The notes under the pieces were generated by a model. That model made no database searches, had not been told where the DNA came from, and saw nothing but the letters and a program-made list of their open reading frames with translations. The position numbers and the translations under genes were made by a program. This document shows positions 23,253-34,699 of a stretch of 64,000 bases of DNA, in pieces; the first letter of the stretch is position 1; each line of letters opens with the position of its first letter. The stretch covers positions 109,161 to 173,160 of the forward strand of contig JAVTVY010039274.1 in assembly GCA_036873755.1 (NCBI GenBank). Reading direction: 5' to 3'. The DNA is from Hanleya hanleyi. Taxonomy: Eukaryota; Mollusca; Polyplacophora; Lepidopleurida; Hanleyidae.

Positions 23253-24350
23253 TTGTCCAAACAGATATTTCAAGAAGTTGATACGGTAGTCCGTGGGCAA
23301 TTCATCCATGTTGATGAAAAGCATATCTTTTGGAGAAGGGATATGAAATTTCTTCTACTTGTTATGGATTTGGGGAGCTGTCGGTATGAATATGCCTGTA
23401 TCTGCTGCAAGGTACATAAAGACGAAATAAGTGACCTGAATAAGGAGTGGGGCTGTGGGACAGAACCTAAACTTAAGTCATTAGTAGAGAATGAAAAATC
23501 TGCATCTAAAAAATTTGGTGATCAGAATAAGCCATTGCTAAACATCACACTGGACCACGTGATTATAGATCAAGTATATTAGTTGTTGCCTATTATAGAT
23601 ATTCTTTAGCGAAATTTGATAAACGACAGTCTTGATCTTGATGTAAGCGCGAGGCCGAGGGAAGAACTTAAAAAGTTTGGAACAACTTGTCGCAAGAATT
23701 CAAAACTTTGGCGTAACGTTTATTACACCAAAATGCAGAGGTTGAATTAGAGGGAGGGAGGGAATTTGGCTTAATGTCACACTCAAGTTTGTTTCACTCA
23801 TATGGTGACAGTCAGTTTGGTTGGTGGAGGAAGCCGGAGTACCCGGAGAGAACCACCGCCTTTCGGCAAGTAACTGACAAAATTTCACACACGGACCAGG
23901 GTGAATTAGAATGGGCTAGTTTGTCTGTGTATGGAAAGAAAAGGCTAACGCAGTACTTCCCTACAAAACTGTAAGGATTTGTCCCTGAGGACACAAATAA
24001 TTAGATATGGGAATCTTTTTTCGAAATTTATGCTTCAATTTGTGCAAAACTGCCGATTGAAGAAGCATCACCCTCTGAGGTATTTCAATGTGCTAGAGCT
24101 ACTTCTTTCCCTTGGTGGCTTACGGAAAGGTTATCAGAAGAAAAATGTGACGCCTTATATACATTTACTAGTTTACCATGTGCCCAATTTTGTTTCAATG
24201 CAGGGGAGAATACGGAATTTGAGTTATCTTGCTGTAGAGAAAACAAATAACGACATCGAGAAAATCCAAGACAGAAAATCAAACAAATGAGATGCCACCG
24301 TCGAGGTTCCGAGAGTCAGAGAAAGAATTGAAATGGGACACGAGGATCGC
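23253..24350 (+). pseudogene. broken gene of an uncharacterised transposon-associated family
   Basis: Pieces in several frames follow the order of a large uncharacterised family found in multiple copies in molluscan and cnidarian genomes. They are: FWRRDMKFLLLVMDLGS with CICCKVH (23253-23410), PLLNITLDHVIIDQ (about 23535), LINDSLDLDVSARPREEL (about 23620), GELEWASLSVYGKKRL (about 23900), GYQKKNVTPYIHLLVYHVPN (about 24130) and EKIQDRKSNK (to 24287). The C-x2-C and C-x2-C-like pairs near the start and the THP-like 'TPYIH-YHVP' box suggest a DNA-transaction protein, but the function is unknown to me. Defects: stops at 23581 and within 23590-23760, frame changes near 23975 and 24090, a SINE fragment inserted at about 23812, and TGA at 24288-24290 where a tryptophan codon is expected. 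Confidence 0.5.
23812..23905 (-). mobile_element. SINE fragment inside the broken gene
   Basis: CCGGAGTACCCGGAGAGAAC followed by CACCGCCTTTCGGCAAGTAA and CTGACAAAATTTCACACA matches 32045-32110, which belongs to a complete-looking tRNA-headed SINE on the minus strand. Here only the tail is present. Confidence 0.6.
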
Positions 24351-24629
24351 CTGTAAAGGGGAAAAGACCACTTGAAAAAAAGAAATAAAGGAATGGTGGA
24401 ACGATGATATTTTTAAACATCGAGCGAATTCTCTTGTTAGAATTGCGGTTGAAATCGAAGTCAATGCAGGGGCACAGTCCATCGTTAGTCCGAAGTGAAC
24501 CGTTCCACCCTGTATGATGCAAAGAAAAGGTTACTAGACATGGGTATAAAAAACAAGGCTGAACTATAAACAAAAAACAGTTGACTTTGTTAAAAGAGAA
24601 TACCACGGCTAACATTCAGAGTCTGAATT

Positions 24630-24725
24630 TTAGGTGTCGACGAATACCTTCCTGTAGTGTCATATGGTTGCTTTTTATTCACCAGACTTCGTCAATTTTT
24701 CCCAACTCTTGCATATAGCTCCAAT
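24630..24725 (+). repeat. dispersed repeat R, partial copy
   Basis: GTTGCTTTTTATTCACCAGA and CTTCGTCAATTTTTCCCA correspond to the 3' part of repeat R at 25145-25245 and 45245-45340. Confidence 0.6.
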
Positions 24726-24796
24726 TTATTACCTGTATATGGTAAGATTCTGCTGGTGGACTGTTAATGCCCGAGGCCCGCCCACCTACAAATGTA

Positions 24797-25247
24797 TGTA
24801 GGTATATTGTTTGGGTGGGAAATTTAAGCCGCACGACGTCGGACATTACATGTTAGTCTTTCTAGGTTTCTTGCACTTACCAGGTTACCCCATGTTAAAG
24901 CGTTTACTCCATCAGACGCCCATGATGCTCATCCATTAACATCAGATTAACATTTGAGCAAATCTGTCATCGCAGCTCCCCAGCTAGCGTAGCTAATTCC
25001 GCTTAAGCCGGTGCTAGGGGCAGTGTGGATACTTCATAGTCTCCACATGAACAGCTGCAATAAAAACACGGCTGAGATATTAAGTTTACGTCCGAGAATC
25101 CACCGTAATTACGTCCGAGAATCCACCGTATTCTCGGGTCTGAATGTTAGGTGTCGACAAATACTTTCCTGTAGGGTCATATGGTTGCTTTTTAGTCACC
25201 AGACGTCGTCAATTTTTCCCACCTCTTGCGTATCACTCCAATTGAAT
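24797..25247 (+). repeat. dispersed repeat R, copy 1
   Basis: About 450 bp matching 44912-45340 through GGGTGGGAAATTTAAGC, ACGACGTCGG, CGTTTACTCCATCAGA, GATGCTCATCCATTAACATC, GTGGATACTTCATAGTCTCC, CACCGTATTC and CAGACGTCGTCA. Non-coding. A 21-bp block (GTCCGAGAATCCACCGTA) is duplicated within this copy only. Confidence 0.75.
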
Positions 25248-25249
25248 AT

Positions 25250-26700
25250 ATCTCAGATGTGCACTGTATGTACAGATGTTTATTGCCGGTCAAATGTGCG
25301 GACGTTTACTGTTTGTAAAATACTTGATTATGATTATAGTTATCCCTCGATGACGTTGGCACATAAATATTGAATAAAATTGCACTGATCAATTATCATT
25401 TACGTTTGTATTATTTTGATGAAAGGTGATATTTTTGCTCAAGCCGCTAAACTTCCTCTTGTTGGTGTGTACTTTTGGAGAATGATAATCTGTCATGATC
25501 GTAAATGGACAAATTATAGCTGACTGGGTCTGTCAATACAAATCGTCAACGAGTGCTCGCAGTGGAACGCTAATCCGCCCAGCATGCCATAGAGACCTGT
25601 CACGAATTTGATAAATTTTCAAACTTTAACGCTTTGTGGAACCATCAAGATTATATCTCCGAATGTTGTTCTATTTCAGAAAAACGACATGTGATATGTT
25701 AATACAACCTCAGAGATATTACAGCCGATATGTGATTTATATGCATGAATTGTGGGTGTAATGATAAAAGCATAAAAAATGGCACAGAGTTAGAACATAA
25801 ATGTATAAACATTTTTGGATATAGGGTCAGCCTTGATTTGATATTTTCTTGACGGAAAATGGTTTAAACTAATGCATATTGCCGACAATACATCTTTATC
25901 TTATTGAACAATTTGGATGAGATAGAAATCATTACAGGAATCACTTCTGGTTCTTGTGATGTTTTCAGACACTTTTTTTCAGTACGCCGGCATCGTTTTC
26001 CACCACATTTTGATGTTGCATTTAATTGTTGCCTGCATATGGCGAGATTCTGCTGGTGGAGGTTTCGTCCAGCAGGCTTGGTTTGCAGATTTGTGACATG
26101 TAAACAAGATGGGGAATGATGCGCTTGGTCGGCGTCGGATCTCACAGATATTCATTCTGAATACAAACTTGCATGCAATAAATACTAGTTCGTTTTTACT
26201 ATCTGACGGTCACATGGTTTATGATTTTCCAAAAACCGGTGATAGGGTCCGTGTGGTCATGCCATTCAATATGCCCACACGAACATCTACAATAAAACGT
26301 GACTGGGATACAAATCTTCACCGGGATCACTTTTAGTTCTTGCGATGTGTTCAGAAATATGCAGTCAGTATAGTTGTCTGTGGTGTCATGTAACTTCTTG
26401 ACAGTACTCCGGCATCGTTTTCTACCACTTTTCTAATATTGCGTTGAACTGGAAAGAACAAGACATCAGAGCAGCAAATGTTGTTTGAAAAATGGCCGCC
26501 AATGTCTTCGTGGTATTCCTGCTTGTATACGGGTTATAAATGTTTTGCATTTGGCTAAAGAAACATGTACATTGACACAGTTAGATCATGGCCTACTTAT
26601 ATTTTGGAATATGACCTAAGGTCATCGCATAGTTGTATTATGCAGGTCATGTCGTCTAGTTTACAATATGGTCGCCAACAGTTTCTTTGAGGAATGCTTG
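25250..26700. repeat. direct repeat pair in unassigned region
   Basis: The blocks at about 25915-26045 and 26310-26445 share ATCACTTCTGGTTCTTG / ATCACTTTTAGTTCTTG, GTTTTCAGA / GTGTTCAGA, and CCGGCATCGTTTTC followed by CCAC. The rest of the interval shows no gene. The phrase GATTCTGCTGGTGGA occurs both at 24750 and 26049. Confidence 0.45.
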
Positions 26701-26705
26701 CATGT

Positions 26706-26960
26706 TCAGATAGATAGAAAGATAGTTGCTTTATTTATAAAATCTAGGACAGTCATCATACCACAGTTCATCTGCGGTTGAATAAAACAATTGAAAAATC
26801 TGATTCTTGCGGACTTAGGTAAGAAAGTATTGATATTTCTCAGCAGATATAATTTAGAAGAAATTTTCATACAGAACATATCGACCTGAAAACCCAAATC
26901 AGGAAAGGTTTGGACTGATATTAATACCAAGTAATTTTTCGTCTGTTACTGATTTGATCA
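26706..26960 (-). mobile_element. LINE reverse transcriptase fragment
   Basis: The minus-strand frame reads KISSKLYLLRNINTFLPKSA and then RIRFFNCFIQPQMNCGMM, the conserved segment after the catalytic domain of CR1/Rex-type LINEs (normally followed by a W-N motif). Short and truncated at both ends. Confidence 0.6.
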
Positions 26961-27226
26961 AATCATCGCTACATTGATGGTTTTCCTCCCTTTTTTGCAT
27001 CGTCTATTCTGAATGTTGATGATGCTAATTTAATTTGCCGAAAAGACCTATTTTGCCTCACATTGAAAAGTTTAAGACAGAAATCGAATAGAAAATCACC
27101 TACGCCATCAGAGCAATCAATCGTGCCAAAATACGGGGTTGAAAGTGGCCACCAATGAAATGCCGGTGTACTTACATATATGTAATACATTTAGTTAAGA
27201 GGTAAATATAATGAAATTATATTTTA

Positions 27227-27401
27227 TTACGCGGGCACGTGAGAGAACTGTGCTAAAAGGATCGGCACTGTTTCCCTCTTGATATCCCTGATCAAGAAAG
27301 AATCTGATATCAAGTCCAAACACTCACCACTGATGTCAAATCTCACTACAACCTTATCCGGTGTAATGTATTGTTCTCCACGTTTAATCACTTGATAATG
27401 C
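27227..27401 (-). CDS. possible orphan terminal exon, unknown protein
   Basis: On the minus strand a 58-codon frame without Met reads VIKRGEQYITPDKVVVRFDI and continues SGECLDLISDSFLIRDIKRE, ending TAA at 27227. An AAG acceptor-like site lies at 27402, and AATAAA overlaps the stop region (TAATAAAATATAA). The composition looks protein-like (no low complexity, balanced charge), but I do not recognise the family and no upstream exon was found. It could be a gene end or a transposon remnant. Confidence 0.3.
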
Positions 27402-29720
27402 CTTCAGTGTATTCAAGGAAAATTGAGGGCTTATCAGTCTCTGGGTCGTGTGGTCCGTTCATCTGACACGTGTTCTCCGGAACAAAGCGTGTTTCATTGC
27501 CCACACATCCACCCCTGCACGGCTGTTTTTTCTTTCTGTGTGAAATATTTGACAAAACCAACTACGCCTGTAACCAATGTCTTGTTGAATAGCGCATTGC
27601 TTCTTACTGTTTTATAGATGAGATATGATATGAATCCAGCTGGCAATATTTTTTTCCTTTTCATAGTTCAATGAAAGCAAATGCGCTTTCCTTTTCCTCC
27701 GCCATTCCCTATAGAAATAATATTCTCCAGTTTTCAGCCCATCGACCATGATATTTGCAAACGGTGTCCGATATCCGCATCAGGTATAAAATGACCTGTT
27801 TGATGATAATTGGACAGTGAAATGAGCATCCTAATTTGAATCGCAATCTAATCAGTATATATGCAAGATTTTGAATCTTCTGAATCATGCATATGAATGG
27901 TATATCTGAGGTGATGTCGGAGTAGTTAGCCTCTTTTTCACACGTGGGTGGCGTTATTTTTTTTCTCATAAGTTCAAAGGGGGCGGATGGTTACCGGAGT
28001 ATGTGGAGGTATTGCACAGCGTAAGCCTCAGGTGTAGACAATTCATCTTTCCAGGTGACCATAGGAGAGGAGACAAACTGAGACGGAAGTGTGTTCCCAA
28101 GAGGAAATATGGTCGATGTGCAGATTCAAATACACTTATTGATGCCATAGAAGAATATAAAGAACATTAAATGATAATAAAAGAGAGCCCTTTTTGGCGG
28201 GCAATAGAGATCTTGCATTTTGTACCTCTCACATGTCAAAATCTAACGCTGATCATTACAAAAAGATCTAGATTTAAGAGTTTCATGTAATCTACTCATA
28301 ACTGTTGTAGTAATTAAAACTCGACTATAACAACACTTAAAACTATACATACAAGGACACAGGTGCTACTCAATAGCTCATAAAGTGAAAAAAAACCCAA
28401 ACATCTTTTCATCATGGACAAGGCAATGTTGCAATAGACCACGGCTGCCCAACGGGTGAGTTAACGACTTAGCTGAGTTAACTCATTGAGAAAAGATAGC
28501 AGAATACAGCGCACAAATTCTCAATTGGACAGAAATAGGTCACGGTAAAATGTATAGGTAAAGGCTCCAAATCCGTGTGAGAAACGTGACGACTGTTCGG
28601 TCAGAGAGTCGAACAGATCATGCGCATCCAAAACTACATAAGGGCACTGTCGATACAGTGATGTCCGTGGGGTTAACTTGAACTTTCCTATCCATATACT
28701 TAATTCCGTTTCATAATATTGCGGTGAATACAGCTCCGGATTTGGCAACGCTAAAGCTGTGCGAAATTTGATGAAAGAACTGGAAATTAGTAAATCCGTA
28801 TTTCTCCGCCAAATTCTAACCGATATTTCCAGATATTTTCAGCTGATTTGAGACTCACAGGTACTTTTTTTTACACTCTCTATCATTCATCACCCTTCGT
28901 AATCAAACCAATTGACTAATTTTTAACGGTAACGAGTTCCTGTGGGTTTCCGATCAGCTGTGAATTGGCTCCTGTCGAACCCAGCTGGGAGTGGTCTCGC
29001 CCGTTTTCGGGCATTTCCCGAGACTTTTTATCCGAGTTACGATCAATCCGCAAATATCGTTTAGAATTTGGTGGAGAAATGCAATTATCCGCCCGACAGG
29101 CCAGGCAAGGGAAAACTGAGTAAGACATATGCAATTTAACCATTTGTCGTTCTGTTTGAGATGAATTTTATTCGTTTTGTTGTTGTTGAGAAAACTGGTT
29201 ATAAAACCTGAGTTTTAGAGCCTGGTTGGCGACCGCAACGATTTGAGTATCCGCCTTTCTTCTTTTCTTTACGACCACAACTCCCACACTAATCAACATA
29301 ATTAACCAATTAACAACAGCAATGTTCAGTTCAGTTCAGTTTATTTACTTTCCTCCAGTATCTGGAGAACCACGTAAGTACGTGTAATCACATGTTATAC
29401 AGTCCAATATTATACACGCAGCGCGGATAACGCGATACGCAAAATGGAGCACCATATATTACACCTCACGGTGGAAGATTAATCCCCAGAGTTTGACATC
29501 TCTGGCTGTGTAAAGCATAGCACAATCCTCTGCTGATGGACTCCAGGGCGCATATTACACCTGTAGAGTCGATACATGCCTGTATCTCGATGAAGGTTGA
29601 ACAGTCCAAGATGAGCTGGACTAATAAGTGGCGAGTGGAGCAGCTTATGCCAACAATGAGTCCCTGTGGCAATGATAAGCTTTTCAACAGATTAACTTTT
29701 GCGACACGCATCACAATAAA
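27402..29720. other. unassigned intergenic sequence
   Basis: Numerous short open frames without motifs. A short inverted match (TTTCTCCGCCAAATTCTAA at 28802 against the complement of 29050-29085) is the only structure seen. Confidence 0.35.
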
Positions 29721-29727
29721 AACTTCG

Positions 29728-31590
29728 TTTGATTGCTAGCTAGTTCTAGAATGTCCCTTGCAGAATATATGTGTTTGACAGGCGCAGGTTGATGTTGAGC
29801 GATGCGAGCACCAGCAAGAAACAAACTACTTCCGGTGTGACTTTGCTCTTGTAACCTACTATGGAACTTTTGGAATCTGGAACTTTAATATCGATTACGA
29901 AGCCGATACAATTTTACATAATACTAACAACATATTGCAGACACATTTAGAATTAAAACATAATCGAACAGACAAGATACACAATTACCAAACAGTTTGA
30001 AAGAAATCCCATCTAATCTGATAAAAAGTTCTTTATGTTTCATATTTAAGTGAAAAAAATAGAACATATTTAATGTCCCTCTGCTGCTTTTAAGACAAGA
30101 CACCAAACACTTTGCCTCGGTATATAACTACACTTGGCACACTTTGACCAAAGTCTTCTGCCATGACATAATGAATTATCTAAATGATACGATCAGGACG
30201 AACATTAAGAAACACTGTTTGGAGGAACATTGTAATACGTTATATTAGCTGGTTTAGATATAACGTGATAGTCCATGTGCCGGTTGGATAGGTTATCATG
30301 GTGTTGAATAAATCAACACTCCATGCCCCCCGTACCAATTCGCAAGCACCGGTATCTCTCTAAGGGTTGGCTCCATGGCTGCTCTGGCGCATTCCACGAA
30401 TGAGTATTATGGCCCCAATGCCAGCCACTAGATACATCCCCGCCCCTGCGCAGGTCATATAGAATCCCCAGCTGATGTCATCTTTGGTTATGAAGATTGT
30501 CCAACTTACTACATAAAATGTAAACCCGTCTGTCATCTCCGCTCGAAATACAGCAATCCCGATAAGGTTAAACAAAACTGAAAAAATGCACATAAACCAA
30601 TAATTAGTTATTAATTATGTTAATCGAATTAATATGCATTTCTATAATTATAATTAATGAGTATTCATTCATAATTAAAGCGTTCTTGACTGAAATTAAT
30701 TGAATTTTATTCATGGTTACTCATTATGTATTGGCAACTAGCTAAGAGATAGCATGCCTTGATGGTGGGAAAATGCAGCCAAAAGTCACATGACTCCAGA
30801 TGCCAATATTCTCATTACAAAGGCTACCCAAAATGAAGGGTGATTTAAGAAATTAGATACAAGTATCACAGAACAAATGGTATATGATAGCTTTGTAACT
30901 GTGGGACTGTTGGATGTATGAAACGGCTCACAGAAAAAAGGTTAAATACCCGACTGGACGTTTATAGCCCCTTTTTATTAACACGAGTGCTCATTCACCC
31001 CCATGGCTCATTCACTCCCATGGGTTAGTTTATAGGGGTAGGGAGATCGCGTGCCCTTTCTATACTACTCATCGCGCACTACTTATCGCGCATGCGCAGT
31101 CGACCCATTCTACTGTAGGGTGCAAGCCTGGCCCATGGAATCTGAGGTAGCGAAAACCCCAGGTCTCTCGCCCTACCTTATCTCGAGCCATACATATGCG
31201 ACCCGCTGTGCAGTGAGTAAAGCGGAGGAGGAGGAGTAGGACACGCCGTGGATTATACAAGGGAGATACAGGTCAAAATACATATGTATGGCAGGTGAAC
31301 CTCGGATACAAGGGCCACAGATAACAATCAGGATATGACATGCCATGGTGGTGGATAAGTCATGTGTTCAAATCTTTATGTCCGAAAACATATGTCAAAA
31401 GTATTTCAGAGTCGATTCTGACAAATGGAATTTTTGTAGATATAACAGTGACTGACCATATGCACACATATTGTCCATACGCCCGGCCACAACTCACTTG
31501 ATTCCGACAACATGTACTTCGATTCTAAATTGCATCCGGAGACATAATAATGCAGCTACAGCAACAGTAGTGTGTGCACTGCGAAAAATT
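29728..31590. repeat. segmental duplication, copy 1 (claudin last exon and flanks)
   Basis: Matches 53757-56975 in order and orientation: AGAATATATGTGTTTGACA, GCACCAGCAAGAAACAAACT, ATCGATTACGAAGCCGATAC, CTTTTAAGACAAGACACCAA, the claudin exon, AACCAATAATTAGTTA, TTGATGGTGGGAAAATGCAG, AATACCCGACTGGACGTTTA and CATATGCACACATATTGTCC. Copy 1 has about 270 bp (30990-31265) not present in copy 2. Copy 2 has two large insertions absent here. Confidence 0.85.
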
Positions 31591-32034
31591 CAAAATGTAA
31601 ACAGAATAATCTAGTTCTTGGGAATCAGATTGATTTCTGTGTAGTTCTTTCCAGAGAGAAATTTCGCGGGATTATCATCTGCGCTTGAGCTCATCCTGGA
31701 ACGAGGGAGTAAAAATATTCCATCCGAACGACTAAATCCTTGATAAATGGGTTGCTGGAGAGGAGCATATCCCGACGGAACTACAAGACATAGTCTCAGG
31801 CGATCCAGTTAGATTTTCTGAGTTTGTACGATAAATACACGAAAAGCAGAGGGAGAACAGCTTTCAGCATCTGATAGACTAGAGACCACAACTCGGTAAT
31901 GGAATTTTCATATTCCAATTATTTCATGTCCGCACGAGATTTTGGTGGATTATTTTGTGTCTTCTCAGCTATGAGTATACTGAGAGAGATCCTTTACTTG
32001 CAGTCGGTAAAAATACGGAAAAGGCTGAACGCAA

Positions 32035-32205
32035 CGCAAGAGAATGTGGCGGGGGGAGTGCCCGGAGCGAACCACCGCTCGTCGGCAAGTAACTGCCAAA
32101 CTTCCACACATGGAACAGCTGGGCTCGAACCCGTGCCGGTTCAGCGGTGTGAGGCTAGCGATCACCAGCGAAGCGCCTTAGACCACTCGGTCACCGAGAG
32201 AATGT
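32035..32205 (-). mobile_element. tRNA-derived SINE, tRNA-Leu/Ser-like head
   Basis: Read on the minus strand: box-A-like GTGACCGAGTGGTCTAAGG, then GATCGCTAGCCTCACACCGC, box-B-like ACGGGTTCGAGCCC, then the tail CACTTGCCGACGAGCGGTGG region. The tail matches the fragment at 23812-23905. It lies in the long second intron of the claudin-like gene. Confidence 0.7.
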
Positions 32206-32364
32206 GATCGACACTATCTGTATGAAAATTCGAACACTGAACATTTGTGAACGCCCCATCTTCAATATATATGCAAACAGGTTTAAGCGAACTTCCAGTC
32301 AGAGAACGTTCAAATACAAAGATATTTAGGTACAATAGTTTTGGGGCATTTTTTGGAGGAATTA

Positions 32365-32475
32365 ATCCTACCTGGCCCATGGGTAATTAATCCTACCTGG
32401 CCCATGGGTAAACCTACCTGGCTCATGGGTAACCCTACCTGCCCCATGGGTAATCCTACCTGGTCCATGGTTAAG
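32365..32475. repeat. CCTACCTGGCCCATGGGTAA minisatellite
   Basis: Five units of 20-28 bp built on CCTACCTGGCCCATGGG, each with the palindrome CCCATGGG or a one-base variant of it. Confidence 0.8.
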
Positions 32476-32797
32476 GATCGTCACCATGAAGGACGACATG
32501 AACATGTCATTTTAAGTTTAAGTCCCCTGCGTAATGACGCTAGCCCGTTTTGATTGATGTTAATTAACGTGGGTATTTCCAGTATATAGCCGGCCGACCC
32601 GGGCGTTATTATAACTAAAAGTAGCTGCAGATTAGGGTAATTTACCGGGTCTATTCTGTACCGCGGTGTGCGAGTTTATGTATACTTTTTAAACTCGATG
32701 TTGAGCTCTGATATCAGATGTCGAGATTGGAATTGGAGAATGGTAAATTATCAGTGCAAATTACTTCTTTTACTTCTGAAATGCTTCTTTTACACAG

Positions 32798-33310
32798 ATA
32801 ACTTGTTGATTTTCATAATGCCGAAGCAGGTTATCTTTGTGGTCATAAGGCACGCGCGTTATACAAAATTTTCTTTTACAAGACTGATCAAGTGTACATC
32901 AAACACTGGGAGGAGTGAGTTCATAAAATATGTGAGCATTGGATCTATTATAATAGTTTTCTTTATTTGTACATGTAATGTCAGTAGGCTAAATTGTACT
33001 CGGAAATATGCGCTTATACGCTTGTAATTTATAGCATTAATTACCGGTATGCTTCTCTACACAGAGGAGTAGTTCATATTCATAATGCCGAAGCAGGTTG
33101 TCTTTGTGGTCATAAGGCACGCGCGTTATATAAAATTTTCCTTCACATGACCGATCTGGTAGACCGGGTCAGTGTACATCAAACACTGAAGGAGTGATGT
33201 CATAAAATTTGTACATTGGAATGATACTTTTCTTTATCTGTATATGTAATGTCAGTAGGCTTAATTGTAATCGGAAATGTGCGCTTGTAATTTAAAGCAT
33301 TAAATACCGA
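32798..33310. repeat. tandem duplication, about 265-bp unit
   Basis: Two adjacent copies share CATAATGCCGAAGCAGGTT, TCTTTGTGGTCATAAGGCAC, GCGCGTTATA, GTGTACATCAAACACTG, TGTAATGTCAGTAGGCT and AAATGTGCGCTTGTAATTTA. The second copy begins near 33070. Located in the large intron of the claudin-like gene. Confidence 0.8.
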
Positions 33311-33946
33311 TATTCATTTAAGAGTAAAGGAAAAAATTATAGCTTACAAAGTGAAATATGCACTTGATCACCCACAGAAAAATAATGCGCGGTCACTGGG
33401 GGGTGACCACCAACACCCAGAAGTTTGAGTAAATACTAATAAGCCATTGCCATTCACTATGCATGATGTGACTGCCATGGCGTATAGCTATTGAGAATAC
33501 AGAAAATAAAATAAAATAAATAGAAAAAAACGATAACCTTTGAAAGCAAAATAAGTTTTAAAACAACGCATTCTTGACTTATACATACATATATCTATGA
33601 CCAGATTATTGATCTTATTTAATGATTGAGATGACATAGGGGCGAAATAATGGGATAAGGAATTGAAAATCGTCCTAATATTTTAAGACCTATCGCCTGA
33701 ATTAATATGTTCAAAAAATTACTCGTTAACAGAAGGTGATTACCGGAGAGCTAGGCGATAGATTATTTGGTGAACTGGTGAATTACAAACAACCTATTTT
33801 AAAACTGAAGCACTACGACGGGTTCGATTCACCAGTGCAAAAATGAAATATCAACAGTTACTTTATGACCGCGGTGACAATCTGTCAGGCATTATCCACC
33901 ATCGTAGTGGAAGTGGAAGAAAAATCTTAGAGAGATAATCAATTAC
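33311..33946 (-). other. intron of claudin-like gene
   Basis: No coding or repeat recognised beyond AT-rich sequence. It ends at the donor of exon 2 (GTAATT on the minus strand). Confidence 0.4.
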
Positions 33947-34626
33947 CTGTACAAAAACAAGCCACGGCTAGGCAGAGAGCGATCATCCGAGACTTGAACC
34001 TTGCAGTGATCACGAAAACGGCGATGAGCAGAAGCGAGACCAAGGTCGCAAGGAATCCAAAGATGACCATAGCCTGTACGGCCTTGAATCAATCTGTGAT
34101 AGAATTGAAACATATCAAATAAATATCGTTCGACTCGTTAGATGTACATAGAGGAGATTGACAATGTCCGCGTCAGTTGAAAGTTCAGGATCATTATGTG
34201 GAAGATCGAAGGTATAATATTGGGCACGCGGCAGAATCAGTGGAAATTTCGTATTGTACTTAGACTGGCATTTGAATTTTACTTAGAATATGTCAGTGAA
34301 TATGTTTTATTTCAAATATGATTACCAGCCCATATATTAGAAGAAAAAAATTCAGTGGTATTTTACCTGGACCTATCATACTGTCACACACTTTAATTCC
34401 CACATGAGACACACATGCTCTCCACAAACCCCAGTTGGCAGATACATGAAATATAACAACGATACCGTCCTTTGCTAGCCACGAAGTGGATCCAAAGCCC
34501 ACAGTGTTGATGACGAAGGAAATACCCAGTAGCACGAACAGGAATATCGAAGTTGCGGGCGCTCCCTTAACGTTTTCAGTTATCCCCATTTTACCTGGTA
34601 CGGACGAGAAAGAAAGAAACTCCACT

Positions 34627-34692
34627 GCCGAAGATACCGAACAGTAAACGCAAGACAAATCTGAAGACACCGAACAGTAAACGCAAGACAAA
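34627..34692. repeat. 33-bp direct repeat upstream of claudin-like ATG
   Basis: Two adjacent units of 33 bp (GAAGATACCGAACAGTAAAC and GAAGACACCGAACAGTAAAC starts) lie 40-100 bp upstream of the ATG on the minus strand. The length is a multiple of three, so the upstream open frame stays open, but the ATG at 34589 fits the family start better. Confidence 0.75.
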
Positions 34693-34699
34693 TCTTCCA

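Larger units (their letters stand above)
30360..34589 (-). pseudogene. claudin/PMP22-like four-transmembrane protein, nonsense-bearing
   Basis: Exons on the minus strand are 34367-34589, 33947-34093 and 30360-30577. All introns are GT-AG and phase 1, and the total is 588 nt (195 residues if the internal stop is read through), the usual claudin-family size. Exon 1 has a first membrane segment (IFLFVLLGISFVINTVGF), then WGLWRAC and a second cysteine (VCDS), the family's W-GLW-C-C signature in the first extracellular loop. Exon 2 has the second and third segments (MVIFGFLATLVSLLLIAVFV; MIALCLAVACFC). Exon 3 has WGFYMTCAGAGMYLVAG and ends RQSSHGANP. Exon 2 carries TGA at 34089-34091, exactly where the family has a tryptophan (D-W-x-K-A-V-Q-A). 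Such proteins form cell junctions or sit in membranes. Either a recent pseudogene or an assembly error, since the rest is intact. Confidence 0.7.

Noticed and set aside
25011..25373. 120-codon plus-strand frame
   Set aside because: It covers repeat R, and the corresponding frame in copy 2 is not conserved.
28720..28850. Short frame reading SGFGNAKAVRNLMKELE, like the lid of an AAA ATPase
   Set aside because: Only about 40 codons, preceded by a stop, with no upstream Walker motifs or convincing splice sites; part of it also lies in a short inverted match. Probably chance.
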